A DNA stretch of 64,000 bases from NCBI GenBank assembly GCA_017410195.1, contig JAFQRF010000006.1, positions 1 through 64,000 on the forward strand, written 5' to 3'. Within the stretch, counting starts at the first letter, position 1. Every line of letters begins with the position of its first letter. The position numbers and the translations under genes were made by a program. The notes under the pieces are model-generated. The model was not told where the DNA came from and did no database searches. It saw only the letters and a list, made by a program, of their open reading frames with translations. Source of the DNA: Clostridia bacterium. Lineage in GTDB: Bacteria > Bacillota > Clostridia > Oscillospirales > Acutalibacteraceae. Of the stretch, positions 56,829 through 64,000 are shown piece by piece.

Positions 56829-56862
56829 AAGGGCTGCTTTATTGCAGCCCTTGAAATTTTAG
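56829..56862 (+). terminator. Intrinsic terminator after hup
   Basis: AAGGGCTGC (56829-56837) pairs with GCAGCCCTT (56844-56852), loop TTTATT, followed by GAAATTTT. The T-run is weak and readthrough into rqcP is plausible. Confidence 0.75.
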
Positions 56863-56874
56863 AGGGGGATTTAA

Positions 56875-57114
56875 ATGAGACTCGATAAATATTTAAAGGT
56901 TTCCCGTATCATCAAAAGAAGAACGGTTGCAAATGATGCATGCGATGCAAAGCATGTAACTGTAAACGGAAAGGTTGCAAGAGCATCCTATGACGTTAAA
57001 GTTGGTGACATAATTGAAATTACATTCGGCTCAAACACCAGTAAATTTGAGGTACTCAATGTATCGGAACATGCAACAAAAGAGAGTGCTGCTCTCATGT
57101 TCAGACAACTGTAA
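56875..57114 (+). CDS. rqcP: S4-domain RNA-binding protein RqcP (YabO)
   Basis: 79 residues. The S4 fold is clear: MRLDKYLKVSRIIKRRTVANDACDAKHVTVNGK, then VKVGDIIEITFG. In Bacillus this protein helps RqcH extend stalled nascent chains with alanine in ribosome quality control. Length and gene position (after mazG, before yabP) fit YabO. GGGGGA lies 7 bases upstream. Confidence 0.92.
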   Translation: MRLDKYLKVSRIIKRRTVANDACDAKHVTVNGKVARASYDVKVGDIIEITFGSNTSKFEVLNVSEHATKESAALMFRQL

Positions 57115-57120
57115 TAATAA

Positions 57121-57168
57121 AACCTCCCGAAGCATATCTTTAACTGAGATGCTAAAAGGGAGGTTTTT
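57121..57168. terminator. Terminator hairpin between rqcP and yabP
   Basis: AACCTCCC (57121-57128) pairs with GGGAGGTT (57158-57165), with inner AGCAT/ATGCT pairing (57131-57135/57148-57152), followed by TTTTT. A-rich sequence on the left makes it usable on both strands. It ends only 20 bases before the yabP start. Confidence 0.85.
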
Positions 57169-57188
57169 CTATGCCAGAGGAAAAAAAG

Positions 57189-57452
57189 ATGAACTCGATG
57201 CCTCATAATCTTGTTCTTGAGGACAGGCGGATGCTGACCGTTTCCGGGGTTTCGGATGTTGACAGCTTTGATGAAGAAACGGTTGTTGTATTTACCGACC
57301 TTGGCGAGCTTACGATAAGGGGTGCCAATCTTCATATTAACAGACTGAGCGTTGAGGTTGGCGAGTTGACCGTTGAAGGCAATATTGCCGCTTTGATTTA
57401 TTCCGATGATACTCCGAAAAACAGCGGATTTTTCAGTAAGGTGTTCCGATAA
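57189..57452 (+). CDS. yabP: Sporulation protein YabP
   Basis: 87 residues from the ATG at 57189 (AGAGGA 7 bases upstream); the ATG at 57171 would add six residues but has no ribosome site because it abuts the terminator. HNLVLEDRRMLTVSGVSDVDSFDEETVVVFTDLGELTI is typical of the YabP/YqfC family (spore coat or cortex formation). The stop is directly followed by the ATG of yabQ. Confidence 0.9.
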   Translation: MNSMPHNLVLEDRRMLTVSGVSDVDSFDEETVVVFTDLGELTIRGANLHINRLSVEVGELTVEGNIAALIYSDDTPKNSGFFSKVFR

Positions 57453-57977
57453 ATGGATTATATTCAGGGTCTTGCCGACCAGACAGAGATATTTCTTTAT
57501 GCGCTCGGATTCGGATTTCTGCTCGGAATACTTTATGATGTGTTCAGAACGCTGCGAATGATAATATCGGAGTCAAAAGGTTTCATCTTTTTTATGGATG
57601 TGCTTTATTTTGCTGTCTGCACATTTATGATATTTTGTTTTATTCTCGTTGTTGACAGCGGCAGAATCCGTGCTTATGTTGCGTTGGGGATTGTTCTAGG
57701 CTGGATAGTGTATTATTTTTCTTTCGGAGCAATTGCAATGCGTGTCAGCAGCGCCGTAACCCGTTTTTTCAGGAATGCTTTTTCAGCTTTGTTTAAGCCT
57801 TTTAAACTCCTGCTTAAAGGATTTTTGAAAAAAACACGGAAAATTGCTGATTTTTGCAAAAAAAATATAAGAAAATCCGATAAAAAAGCAAAATTTAACT
57901 TGCAAAAGTATAGAAGTATAGTGTATAATTTACTAGGTTATACTGAAAAACGAAAAAATGATGAAAAAAGGAACTGA
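57453..57977 (+). CDS. yabQ: Spore cortex protein YabQ
   Basis: 174 residues. About four hydrophobic helices in residues 12-110 and a Lys-rich C-terminus (KKTRKIADFCKKNIRKSDKK). LYALGFGFLLGILYDVFRTLR is the family signature. YabQ is needed for spore cortex synthesis and sits in the forespore outer membrane. It is directly adjacent to yabP, so the pair is translationally coupled. Confidence 0.9.
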   Translation: MDYIQGLADQTEIFLYALGFGFLLGILYDVFRTLRMIISESKGFIFFMDVLYFAVCTFMIFCFILVVDSGRIRAYVALGIVLGWIVYYFSFGAIAMRVSSAVTRFFRNAFSALFKPFKLLLKGFLKKTRKIADFCKKNIRKSDKKAKFNLQKYRSIVYNLLGYTEKRKNDEKRN

Positions 57978-57980
57978 CTG

Positions 57981-58277
57981 ATGGCTGCAGTAAAATTAAA
58001 AAACAGAAAACACAGTATCATACTCGGAGTGCTCTTTTGCGCCCTTGTGTGTTATTTTGTTGCAACCTTAATCAGTCTTCAGACTAAAGTTAACGCGGAA
58101 GAGAATGCGCTTGAAGATTTGAAAACTTCATATCAGCAGCAGCTTAATGAAAATGCCGAGCTTGAAATGATAATCGAAAACGGCAATGAATCGGATTATA
58201 TCGAAAAGGTTGCCAGAGAGCAATACGGCTACGCAAAACCTGACGAAAGAGTTTATTACGACTCCTCTGCATCATAA
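57981..58277 (+). CDS. divIC: Septum formation initiator DivIC/FtsB
   Basis: 98 residues: a short cytoplasmic start, one membrane helix (HSIILGVLFCALVCYFVATLI), a coiled coil (LEDLKTSYQQQLNENAELEMIIENG) and the end DYIEKVAREQYGYAKPDERV, which is the DivIC/FtsB core. It takes part in divisome assembly with FtsL. The gene starts 3 bases after yabQ, as in Bacillus. Confidence 0.9.
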   Translation: MAAVKLKNRKHSIILGVLFCALVCYFVATLISLQTKVNAEENALEDLKTSYQQQLNENAELEMIIENGNESDYIEKVAREQYGYAKPDERVYYDSSAS

Positions 58278-58337
58278 ACTGATTTTTTCAGTTTGATTAT
58301 ATAGATTATTTTTATAACGGAAGGATCATTTTATTTT

Positions 58338-58790
58338 ATGCAGATTGAAGAAGGAACAATACTCAGCGGTAAGGTAACGGGTCTGACAGATTTCGGTGCA
58401 TTTGTGGAGCTTGAAGGCGGAAAGACCGGAATGGTACATATTTCGGAAGTTGCATCCAACTATGTTAAAGATATTAAAGACCATCTGTCTGTCGGTCAGG
58501 AAGTGAAAACCAAGGTCATTTCAGTATCGCCCGAAGGGAAAATCAGCCTTTCAATCAAAAGACTGGAGGAGCAGCCTAAAGAGCAGCGTCCTCAAAGACC
58601 GAGGAGTGAAAGACGTCCCAATGTATGGAACGGTCAGAAGAGCAATGCTCCCGCTGAAGGCGAAAAGCAGTCCTTTGAAGATATGATGGCGAGATTCAAG
58701 CAGGTCAGCGATGAAAAGATGACCGACCTCAAAAGAGCCAGCGATTCCAAAAGAGGCAGCGGCGGATATTCCCGCAGAGGTGCAAAATAA
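58338..58790 (+). CDS. S1 RNA-binding domain protein (YabR-like)
   Basis: 150 residues. The S1 domain fills residues 1-72 (EEGTILSGKVTGLTDFGAFVELEGGKTGMVHISEVA, GQEVKTKVISVSPEGKISLSIK). The rest is a basic, Arg/Pro/Gln-rich tail without clear fold. It occupies the place of yabR after divIC. RNA or ribosome binding is expected; the exact target is unknown. GGAAGGA lies 11 bases upstream. Confidence 0.9.
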   Translation: MQIEEGTILSGKVTGLTDFGAFVELEGGKTGMVHISEVASNYVKDIKDHLSVGQEVKTKVISVSPEGKISLSIKRLEEQPKEQRPQRPRSERRPNVWNGQKSNAPAEGEKQSFEDMMARFKQVSDEKMTDLKRASDSKRGSGGYSRRGAK

Positions 58791-58798
58791 TTTGACTC

Positions 58799-58824
58799 AA
58801 ACGGGGGCAGTGCCTCCGTTTTTT
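58799..58824 (+). terminator. Intrinsic terminator after the S1 gene
   Basis: AAACGGGGG (58799-58807) pairs with CCTCCGTTT (58813-58821), 9 bp with one G-T pair and loop CAGTG, followed by TTTC. The next gene begins 19 bases later. Confidence 0.85.
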
Positions 58825-58842
58825 CTTAAGACGGTGAAAAAT

Positions 58843-59685
58843 ATGCGTGAAATAAATGTCAGCATTATTGAGCAGACTGTCCGTGATTTATGTATAGAAG
58901 CAAACAAGCACCTGCCTGAGGAGCTTGAAGAAAGAATTGCTTGCTGTGCGGATTGCGAATGCGGAGAACTGCCCAAAAGCATAATGAAGTCCTTGCAGGA
59001 TAATATAGAAGCAGCGAAGGAGCTTGATATCCCGATATGTCAGGATACGGGAATGGCGGTTGTTTTCGCTGAAATAGGCCAGGAGATTCATCTGACAGGC
59101 GGCAGTTTTGAGCAGGCGGTCAACAAGGGTGTATCAAGAGGGTATACCGAAGGTTATCTCAGGTGCTCCGTGGTTGAAGATCCGCTCAGACGTGTTAATA
59201 CCGGCGATAACACTCCTGCCGTTATTCATACAAGAATTGTTAACGGGGATAAGATTAAGATAACCGTTGCGCCTAAGGGCTTCGGAAGCGAAAATATGAG
59301 TACTCTGAGAATGTTCACCCCTTCTGCAACGAGAGAAACCGTAATTGATTATGTTGTTGAATCCGTCAGAAAGGCGGGAAGCAATCCCTGCCCTCCGATG
59401 GTACTCGGAATAGGCATCGGAGGAACTTTTGAGCAATGTGCTTTGCTTGCAAAAACCGCTCTGTGCAGAAGCGTAAGCGAAAAGAATGCCGACGAATATT
59501 ATTCCTCTATGGAAGCCGAGATTCTTGAAAGGGTAAATGCCCTTGATATCGGTCCCCAGGGCTTCGGAGGGAAAACAACGGCGCTGAGCGTTGCGATTGA
59601 AGCAAGACCAACCCATATTGCAGGTCTGCCGGTTGCGGTAAATGTCGGCTGTCATGTGACACGTCATGCGGCAAAAATTATATAG
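58843..59685 (+). CDS. Fe-S fumarate hydratase/tartrate dehydratase alpha subunit
   Basis: 280 residues from the ATG at 58843, after a terminator. The three Fe-S cluster Cys are in PICQDTGM, SNPCPPMV and FEQCALLAK; VVEDPLRRVNTGDNTPA and KGFGSENMSTLRMF are also diagnostic of the class I hydro-lyase alpha chain. It converts fumarate to malate or a related acid when paired with a beta subunit of about 190 residues. No beta subunit follows: the next gene is hpf, 121 bases later. The N-terminal ribosome site is weak (GGTGA). Confidence 0.88.
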   Translation: MREINVSIIEQTVRDLCIEANKHLPEELEERIACCADCECGELPKSIMKSLQDNIEAAKELDIPICQDTGMAVVFAEIGQEIHLTGGSFEQAVNKGVSRGYTEGYLRCSVVEDPLRRVNTGDNTPAVIHTRIVNGDKIKITVAPKGFGSENMSTLRMFTPSATRETVIDYVVESVRKAGSNPCPPMVLGIGIGGTFEQCALLAKTALCRSVSEKNADEYYSSMEAEILERVNALDIGPQGFGGKTTALSVAIEARPTHIAGLPVAVNVGCHVTRHAAKII

Positions 59686-59730
59686 ACTGTGAATTTTTAT
59701 GTAATTTTTTATAAAAATTATTAAAAACCC

Positions 59731-59781
59731 TTTATTTTTTTGTTTATATATGCTATAATAAAGCCGAAGTAAAAATACTTC
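59731..59781 (+). promoter_or_regulatory. Promoter and leader hairpin of hpf
   Basis: An extended -10, TG-C-TATAAT (59751-59759), stands 17 bases after a poor -35 (TTTATT, 59731-59736). The leader contains a small perfect hairpin GAAGTA/TACTTC (59766-59781, loop AAAA) before the ribosome site AAAGGGGAT. Confidence 0.65.
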
Positions 59782-59806
59782 AATAGCTAATAAAGGGGAT
59801 GACTGT

Positions 59807-60337
59807 ATGAAAATCACAATCACAGGACGTAAGTGCTCACCGAGAGAATCATTTAAAGAACACGCAGAGAAAAAGCTCGCCAAAATTGAGCGCTTTTTCG
59901 GCTCCGATGTGGAGGCGAAAATTACGGTAACTGTTGAAAAGTCATCACAATCGGTTGAAATCACCGTAAACAACAACGGAATGATTTTCAGAGCTCAGGA
60001 GAGAGCTGAGAATATGAACGAAGCTCTCGACAAATGTGTTGACACCCTTATCAGACAGATAAGAAAAAACAAGACCCGTATTGAAAAGAAAATGCGTGCG
60101 GGAAGCTTTGATGCCTTTGAGGATGAAGCCGATGCAATAATCGAAGAGGTCGAATATGACCTTGTAAGAAGAAAGACGGTAAATCTCAAGCCTCAGAGCG
60201 TTGACGAAGCGATTCTCCAGATGAATCTTGTTGACCATAATTTCTATGTTTTCGTTGAGGAAAGCATCGGAGAAGTTTGTGTTGTTTACAAGAGAAATGA
60301 CGGAGGCTACGGTCTCATCACACCTGAGATTGAATAA
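59807..60337 (+). CDS. hpf: Long-form ribosome hibernation promoting factor
   Basis: 176 residues, the long form. The N-terminal RaiA domain (MKITITGRKCSPRESFKEHAEKKLAKIERFFG, VEITVNNNGMIFRAQERAENMNEALDKCVDTLIRQIRKNK) and the C-terminal dimerisation domain (DEAILQMNLVDHNFYVFVEES) are both present, so it should pair ribosomes into 100S dimers in stationary phase. It has its own promoter and terminator. Confidence 0.95.
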   Translation: MKITITGRKCSPRESFKEHAEKKLAKIERFFGSDVEAKITVTVEKSSQSVEITVNNNGMIFRAQERAENMNEALDKCVDTLIRQIRKNKTRIEKKMRAGSFDAFEDEADAIIEEVEYDLVRRKTVNLKPQSVDEAILQMNLVDHNFYVFVEESIGEVCVVYKRNDGGYGLITPEIE

Positions 60338-60376
60338 TAATTTATTTGTCCGAATTTAGCGGCACTCTGAATATCG

Positions 60377-60412
60377 GCGGGAATCGAGCTTTTCCGGTTC
60401 CCGCTTGTTTTA
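60377..60412 (+). terminator. Intrinsic terminator after hpf
   Basis: GCGGGAA (60377-60383) pairs with TTCCCGC (60398-60404), followed by TTGTTTT. Confidence 0.8.
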
Positions 60413-60440
60413 TGGAAATAATAAGAACGGGTGAAACTCA

Positions 60441-61556
60441 ATGAACATTAATTTTGTTATACCTTGTCTGCTCGGAATTGAATCACTCATAGCAGGCGAA
60501 CTTAAGGATATGGGCGCATCGGATGTTGTTGCCGAAAACGGAAGAGTTCTTTTCAGCGGCGATGAAAACATTCTTGCCAGAGTCAATATCTGCTCCCGTT
60601 TTGCTGAAAGGGTCCAGATTCTTGTAGGTTCGTTTGAAGCGAGAAGCTTTGAGGAACTTTTTCAGGGGACAAAGGCTCTTGAATGGGAGAAATGGATAGG
60701 TTCTCTTGATGCATTCCCCGTTAAAGGTTATTCTATAAATTCCGATCTTTTCAGCACCCGTGACTGCCAGGCAATTATCAAAAAAGCGGTTGTCGAAAGG
60801 CTGAAATCAAAATATAAAATAGAATGGTTCGAAGAAACCGGACCGATACACCAGATCCAGTTTTCAATTATGAAAAACAAGGTATCGCTTCTGATTGATA
60901 CCTCGGGTTACGGGCTTCATAAGAGGGGATACAGGCTTGATGCCAACGATGCGCCGATAAAAGAAACCCTTGCAGCTGCTCTCTGCAGCTTGTCGCATCT
61001 AAGACCGTATCACAAATTTTACGACCCGATGTGCGGTTCTGGAACAATTCTTGTTGAGGGTGCGATGATGGCGGCGAATATCGCTCCGGGCATTAACCGC
61101 AGTTTTTCTGCTGAGCGTTTCGGTTTTATCGACAGAAAAATCTGGGATGAAGAAAGAGAAAGAGCGAGAAGCCTTGAAAGAGAACCCAATGATTTTGAGG
61201 CGTTCGGTTCGGATATAGATGCAAAGGCAATCGAAATTGCCAAGGTTAACGCACAGAGAGCAGGGGTTGACTCGAGAATAAGCTTCAAGGTCGGCAACGT
61301 TGCATCGTTTGTGCCGTCAACGGAGAGGGGAACTCTCATCTGTAACCCTCCTTACGGCGAAAGACTGCTTGATATTTCCGAATGTGAAAAGATTTATAAA
61401 ACGCTTGGCAATGTTTTTGTTCAGAAAAAAGGCTGGTCTTACAGTATTATCAGCCCCGATGAGGAGTTTGAAAAGGCTTTCGGAAGAAAAGCCGATAAGA
61501 GAAGAAAACTTTATAACGGCATGATTAAATGTCAGTTGTTTATGTATTTCAAATAA
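60441..61556 (+). CDS. THUMP-domain rRNA methyltransferase (RlmL/YpsC-like)
   Basis: 371 residues. The N-terminal ferredoxin-like and THUMP region (residues 1-160) precedes a Rossmann methyltransferase with YDPMCGSGTILVEGAMMA (SAM-binding), FGSDIDAKAIEIAKVNAQRAGV and the catalytic LICNPPYGERLL. It methylates guanine N2 in 23S rRNA in relatives. The Bacillus counterpart is YpsC. GAACGGGTGA lies 5-8 bases upstream of the ATG. Confidence 0.92.
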   Translation: MNINFVIPCLLGIESLIAGELKDMGASDVVAENGRVLFSGDENILARVNICSRFAERVQILVGSFEARSFEELFQGTKALEWEKWIGSLDAFPVKGYSINSDLFSTRDCQAIIKKAVVERLKSKYKIEWFEETGPIHQIQFSIMKNKVSLLIDTSGYGLHKRGYRLDANDAPIKETLAAALCSLSHLRPYHKFYDPMCGSGTILVEGAMMAANIAPGINRSFSAERFGFIDRKIWDEERERARSLEREPNDFEAFGSDIDAKAIEIAKVNAQRAGVDSRISFKVGNVASFVPSTERGTLICNPPYGERLLDISECEKIYKTLGNVFVQKKGWSYSIISPDEEFEKAFGRKADKRRKLYNGMIKCQLFMYFK

Positions 61557-61578
61557 TAAGGCAGAGAGGAAAAAATAA

Positions 61579-62517
61579 ATGAAACATATTTTTATTATTA
61601 ATCCTGCGGCAGGTCAGGGAAAGGCTCTTGATTTTATCAAGCCCAAAATCGAAGAGCTATGCAAAAGATATTCTCTTGAATATGAGCTTTTTATTACCAA
61701 AGAGAAGAATGACGGTCTGAATTTCGTCAGGGAAAAAGCGAAATCGGGCGAAGAACTTCGTTTTTATGCCTGCGGCGGTGACGGCACTCTCTATGAAGTT
61801 GTCAACGGCGCTTACGGCTATAAGAACGTTCAGGTTGCGGTCATCCCTCTCGGTTCGGGAAATGATTTCATCCGTCTTTTCGGAACAAAAGAAGATTACA
61901 TGAACCTTGATGATGTTGTTAACGGTGTTCCCGTTGAGCTTGACCTTATCAAGTGTGACAACGAAATTGCAATCAACCAGTGTTCAATGGGCATGGATGC
62001 AGAGGTCTGCGCAATGCAGGGCAAAATTAAGAAGCTTCCGCTTGTAACGGGTGAGGGAGCATACTATATCGGCTGCCTTTATGCGCTTATGCGTAAGTTC
62101 CATAATAAGTTTACTATTAAAATCGATGATGACGAGGAGTATACAAAAGACTGTCTTTTCTGCTTCTGCGGAAATTCAAGATGGTACGGCGGCGGATTTA
62201 TGGCTGCACCTCTTGCACAGCCCGATGATAATCTTCTTGACTTTGTTGTTGTTGAAGCGAGCGTAAGCAGACTTAAGCTTGCAACACTTCTTAACAAGTA
62301 TAAAAGAGGCGAGCATCTTGATTGGGATATAACCAATTTCAAAAGGGGCAAGAAGCTTGTTATCCACAGCGATGCGCCTGCAGCGGTTAATGTTGACGGC
62401 GAAATCAAATATGTAACCGATACTTCTTTTGAAATCGTTGAAAAAGGAATGGTTTATGTTGTTCCCGCAAAGTCAAAGTTCCTTAAAGAAAGAGAAGAAC
62501 GACTTGCAAATAAATAA
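61579..62517 (+). CDS. Diacylglycerol kinase-family lipid kinase
   Basis: 312 residues. HIFIINPAAGQGKALDFIKPKIE at the N-terminus, YACGGDGTLYEVVNGA and IPLGSGNDFIRLFG are the DAGK catalytic motifs; AVNVDGEI occurs near the C-terminus. The fold is YegS/BmrU-like. It phosphorylates a lipid such as diacylglycerol or undecaprenol-type alcohol; substrate is not resolved. It follows the methyltransferase by 22 bases. Confidence 0.92.
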   Translation: MKHIFIINPAAGQGKALDFIKPKIEELCKRYSLEYELFITKEKNDGLNFVREKAKSGEELRFYACGGDGTLYEVVNGAYGYKNVQVAVIPLGSGNDFIRLFGTKEDYMNLDDVVNGVPVELDLIKCDNEIAINQCSMGMDAEVCAMQGKIKKLPLVTGEGAYYIGCLYALMRKFHNKFTIKIDDDEEYTKDCLFCFCGNSRWYGGGFMAAPLAQPDDNLLDFVVVEASVSRLKLATLLNKYKRGEHLDWDITNFKRGKKLVIHSDAPAAVNVDGEIKYVTDTSFEIVEKGMVYVVPAKSKFLKEREERLANK

Positions 62518-62541
62518 AATCTACGGAAAGGCGGCAGTAAC

Positions 62542-63012
62542 ATGAGATACTGTTCATCGTGCGGAAATCATATTGATGAAAAGGCAAAAATATGCCCCGT
62601 ATGCGGCGCAAAAACCGAAAAGTCGTCAGCCGGTTCATCCTTTCAGACGAAGCTTGAAGATTTTATAAATAATTTCACGAATACTGCCAATACGACTGCG
62701 GATTATTCTGTCGATGATATCAATAAAAACAGACACATGGCAATTCTTGCATATCTCGGTCTGCTTTTCCTTGTTCCGCTTCTTGCAGCAAAGGAATCTC
62801 CGTTTGCACGGTATCATACAAACCAGGGGATACTTTTGTTTATCGTTCAGGCGGTCGGAGTTGCCGCAACTCAGATTCCGTATGCCGGATGGGCGGCAGG
62901 AGCGATTGTTAATGTATTCACAACCGCTTTGCTTATCATAGGAATCATAAATGCTGTCAAAGGTGAAGCGAAAGAGCTTCCCGTAATCGGCAGATTCAGA
63001 ATTTTGAATTAA
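62542..63012 (+). CDS. Zinc-ribbon membrane protein (DUF4870-like)
   Basis: 156 residues. An N-terminal zinc ribbon (YCSSCGNHIDEKAKICPVCGAKTE, four Cys in two CxxC pairs) is joined by a Ser/Thr-rich linker to three hydrophobic helices (AILAYLGLLFLVPLLAAKESPFARYHTNQG and following), a TM region like DUF4870. Function unknown; comparable small proteins occur in most Oscillospiraceae. It follows the lipid kinase by 24 bases. Confidence 0.85.
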   Translation: MRYCSSCGNHIDEKAKICPVCGAKTEKSSAGSSFQTKLEDFINNFTNTANTTADYSVDDINKNRHMAILAYLGLLFLVPLLAAKESPFARYHTNQGILLFIVQAVGVAATQIPYAGWAAGAIVNVFTTALLIIGIINAVKGEAKELPVIGRFRILN

Positions 63013-63017
63013 TTCCG

Positions 63018-63047
63018 GAGTGCACACGGGTGCACTCTGTCCTTTTG
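63018..63047 (+). terminator. Weak hairpin, possible partial terminator
   Basis: GAGTGCAC (63018-63025) pairs perfectly with GTGCACTC (63030-63037), loop ACGG, but the following TGTCCTTTTG is a poor T-run. It may attenuate or do nothing. Confidence 0.45.
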
Positions 63048-63056
63048 AGGTAAAAT

Positions 63057-64000
63057 ATGTTGAATAAAAATGAAATCAGATTCAGACCTGACGGCAAACT
63101 CATTGTTATGCAGGTCAGCGATCCTCAGGATATGAAATATGTCCGCAAGGCGATGGTCAATATGCTAAATAAGGCTTATGACAAGCTCAGACCCGATCTT
63201 GTTCTTTTTACGGGAGATAACATTCTCGGCAATCACTTGCTCGATGCACGTTTCGGCTCACGTCAGATTGCAAGCGGCAAGGCGGCAACAATGCAGATAA
63301 TGAAGGAATCAATCAAACACATAACAAAGCCGCTTGACGAAAGAAAAATTCCCTTTGCAATGATTTACGGCAACCATGATGATATGAACCTTGTTACAAA
63401 GGACGAGCAGGCGGAAATTTACCGCCAAAGCCCTATGTGCCTGCCGATGAATACGAGGAACGGCAAGGTTGATTGCGATACTTATAATATTCCCGTTTTA
63501 TCTTCCGACGGAGAAAGAGTTCTCTTTAATTTCTGGATGCTTGACAGCGCTTGGTATGACAAAAAAGAGGATAAATGTTATCAGGCAATAAAGCCCGAAA
63601 CTGTTGAGTGGTATAAGAAAACATCGGCTGAGCTTAAAGAAAAAAACGGCGGAGTACCCGTACCCTCGCTGATGTTTGCGCATATTCCTCTGCCTCAGAT
63701 TAACAATCTTATCGAGCAATGCGGTCAGAATGACATAGGAGCTGTCAAAACTCACAGAGGATGGTACAGACTCATACCCGAGGTTGCAAGAGGCTCTATG
63801 GGTGAGCTTCCGAGCATTATTGAGGATGACGGCGGAATTTTTGAAGCTGCTCTCGAATGCGGCGATGTCAAGGGTATTGTTTCGGGTCACGACCACACAA
63901 ATTGCTTTGAAGGCAAATATAAAGGCATTGACTTTATTCAGACCTCTTGTGCCTCTTTCAGATGCTACGGCGGCAAAACAAGGGGTGTAAGAATCTTTGA
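63057..64000 (+). CDS. Calcineurin-like metallophosphoesterase, 3' truncated
   Basis: The frame from the ATG at 63057 (GAGGT 5-6 bases upstream) runs open to the window end, about 314 residues so far. The five metal motifs of PF00149 are recognisable: VMQVSDPQD, LVLFTGDNILG, MIYGNHDDM, FAHIPLP and SGHDHTN. It is an intracellular-looking phosphodiesterase or phosphatase of the purple-acid-phosphatase-like group; no signal peptide. Substrate is unknown. The C-terminus lies outside the window. Confidence 0.9.
   Translation, partial: MLNKNEIRFRPDGKLIVMQVSDPQDMKYVRKAMVNMLNKAYDKLRPDLVLFTGDNILGNHLLDARFGSRQIASGKAATMQIMKESIKHITKPLDERKIPFAMIYGNHDDMNLVTKDEQAEIYRQSPMCLPMNTRNGKVDCDTYNIPVLSSDGERVLFNFWMLDSAWYDKKEDKCYQAIKPETVEWYKKTSAELKEKNGGVPVPSLMFAHIPLPQINNLIEQCGQNDIGAVKTHRGWYRLIPEVARGSMGELPSIIEDDGGIFEAALECGDVKGIVSGHDHTNCFEGKYKGIDFIQTSCASFRCYGGKTRGVRIF

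Noticed and set aside
59134..59976. A 280-residue minus-strand frame spanning the end of the fumarase gene and the start of hpf.
   Set aside because: It crosses the hpf promoter and two certain genes and has no known motifs; a shadow frame.
63018..63037. The perfect GAGTGCAC hairpin as an operator site.
   Set aside because: It is just as likely a weak terminator between two co-directional genes; no second copy seen.

Overview
The window looks like chromosomal DNA of an anaerobic, spore-forming-lineage Clostridia bacterium, most likely a gut Oscillospiraceae/Ruminococcaceae relative. The evidence is the gene order mazG-hup-rqcP-yabP-yabQ-divIC-S1 protein (the Bacillus/Clostridia yab sporulation and division cluster), the Firmicutes-type recJ-rel-dtd-MBL-hemZ run, strong AGGAGG-type ribosome sites, TTGACA/TATAAT promoters, and a heavy load of glycan-degradation genes. 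The taxon is inferred from gene content only. I see no rRNA, tRNA, CRISPR array, prophage or complete insertion sequence.

Positions 1-24.4 kb and 32-46 kb are accessory metabolism, mostly glycan and sugar use. They hold a partial unrecognised protein with a secreted sialate-O-acetylesterase-like protein (to 3.1 kb); a GPH-type transporter with a long coiled-coil tail, divergent from an FGGY sugar kinase (3.2-7.4 kb); an ArsB/NhaD-type ion transporter behind a structured leader with its own terminator, a riboswitch candidate (7.4-9.0 kb); a DUF4965 protein and a GH38 alpha-mannosidase in one operon, facing a phosphodiesterase and a second GH38 enzyme (9.1-17.6 kb); a TetM-like ribosomal-protection GTPase with a small membrane protein (17.7-20.5 kb); and a four-gene operon of oxidoreductase, glycerophosphodiester phosphodiesterase, pentulose-phosphate epimerase-like protein and ribokinase-like kinase (20.6-24.3 kb).

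From 24.5 to 31.7 kb lie the most unusual genes: a small unknown protein, an ECF-type sigma factor fused to an Ala-rich stretch, a membrane segment, a Thr-rich stalk and a C-terminal domain, a 119-bp MITE-like element, and a 1626-residue secreted leucine-rich-repeat surface protein. From 32 to 46 kb follow a GHL6-like glycosidase, a three-gene isomerase/dehydrogenase/reductase operon, two tandem ceramidase-like membrane proteins, a GNAT enzyme, and a four-gene operon (secreted GH71/99-like protein, MurK-like kinase, MurQ, DUF4838 protein) that fits scavenging of N-acetylmuramic acid or related amino sugars.

From 46 kb to the end the window is housekeeping, all on the plus strand: recJ, rel, dtd, an MBL hydrolase, hemZ, a nucleoside kinase, a lipid flippase, mazG, hup, rqcP, yabP, yabQ, divIC, an S1 protein, a fumarase alpha subunit without its beta partner, hpf, a THUMP methyltransferase, a lipid kinase, a zinc-ribbon membrane protein and a metallophosphoesterase cut by the window end. 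Sequence features of special note are the transmembrane sigma factor fusion, the riboswitch candidate, hydrophobic/amphipathic C-terminal tails on three secreted proteins, and two places where a promoter sits inside a terminator hairpin. No intergenic stretch exceeds 300 bases.
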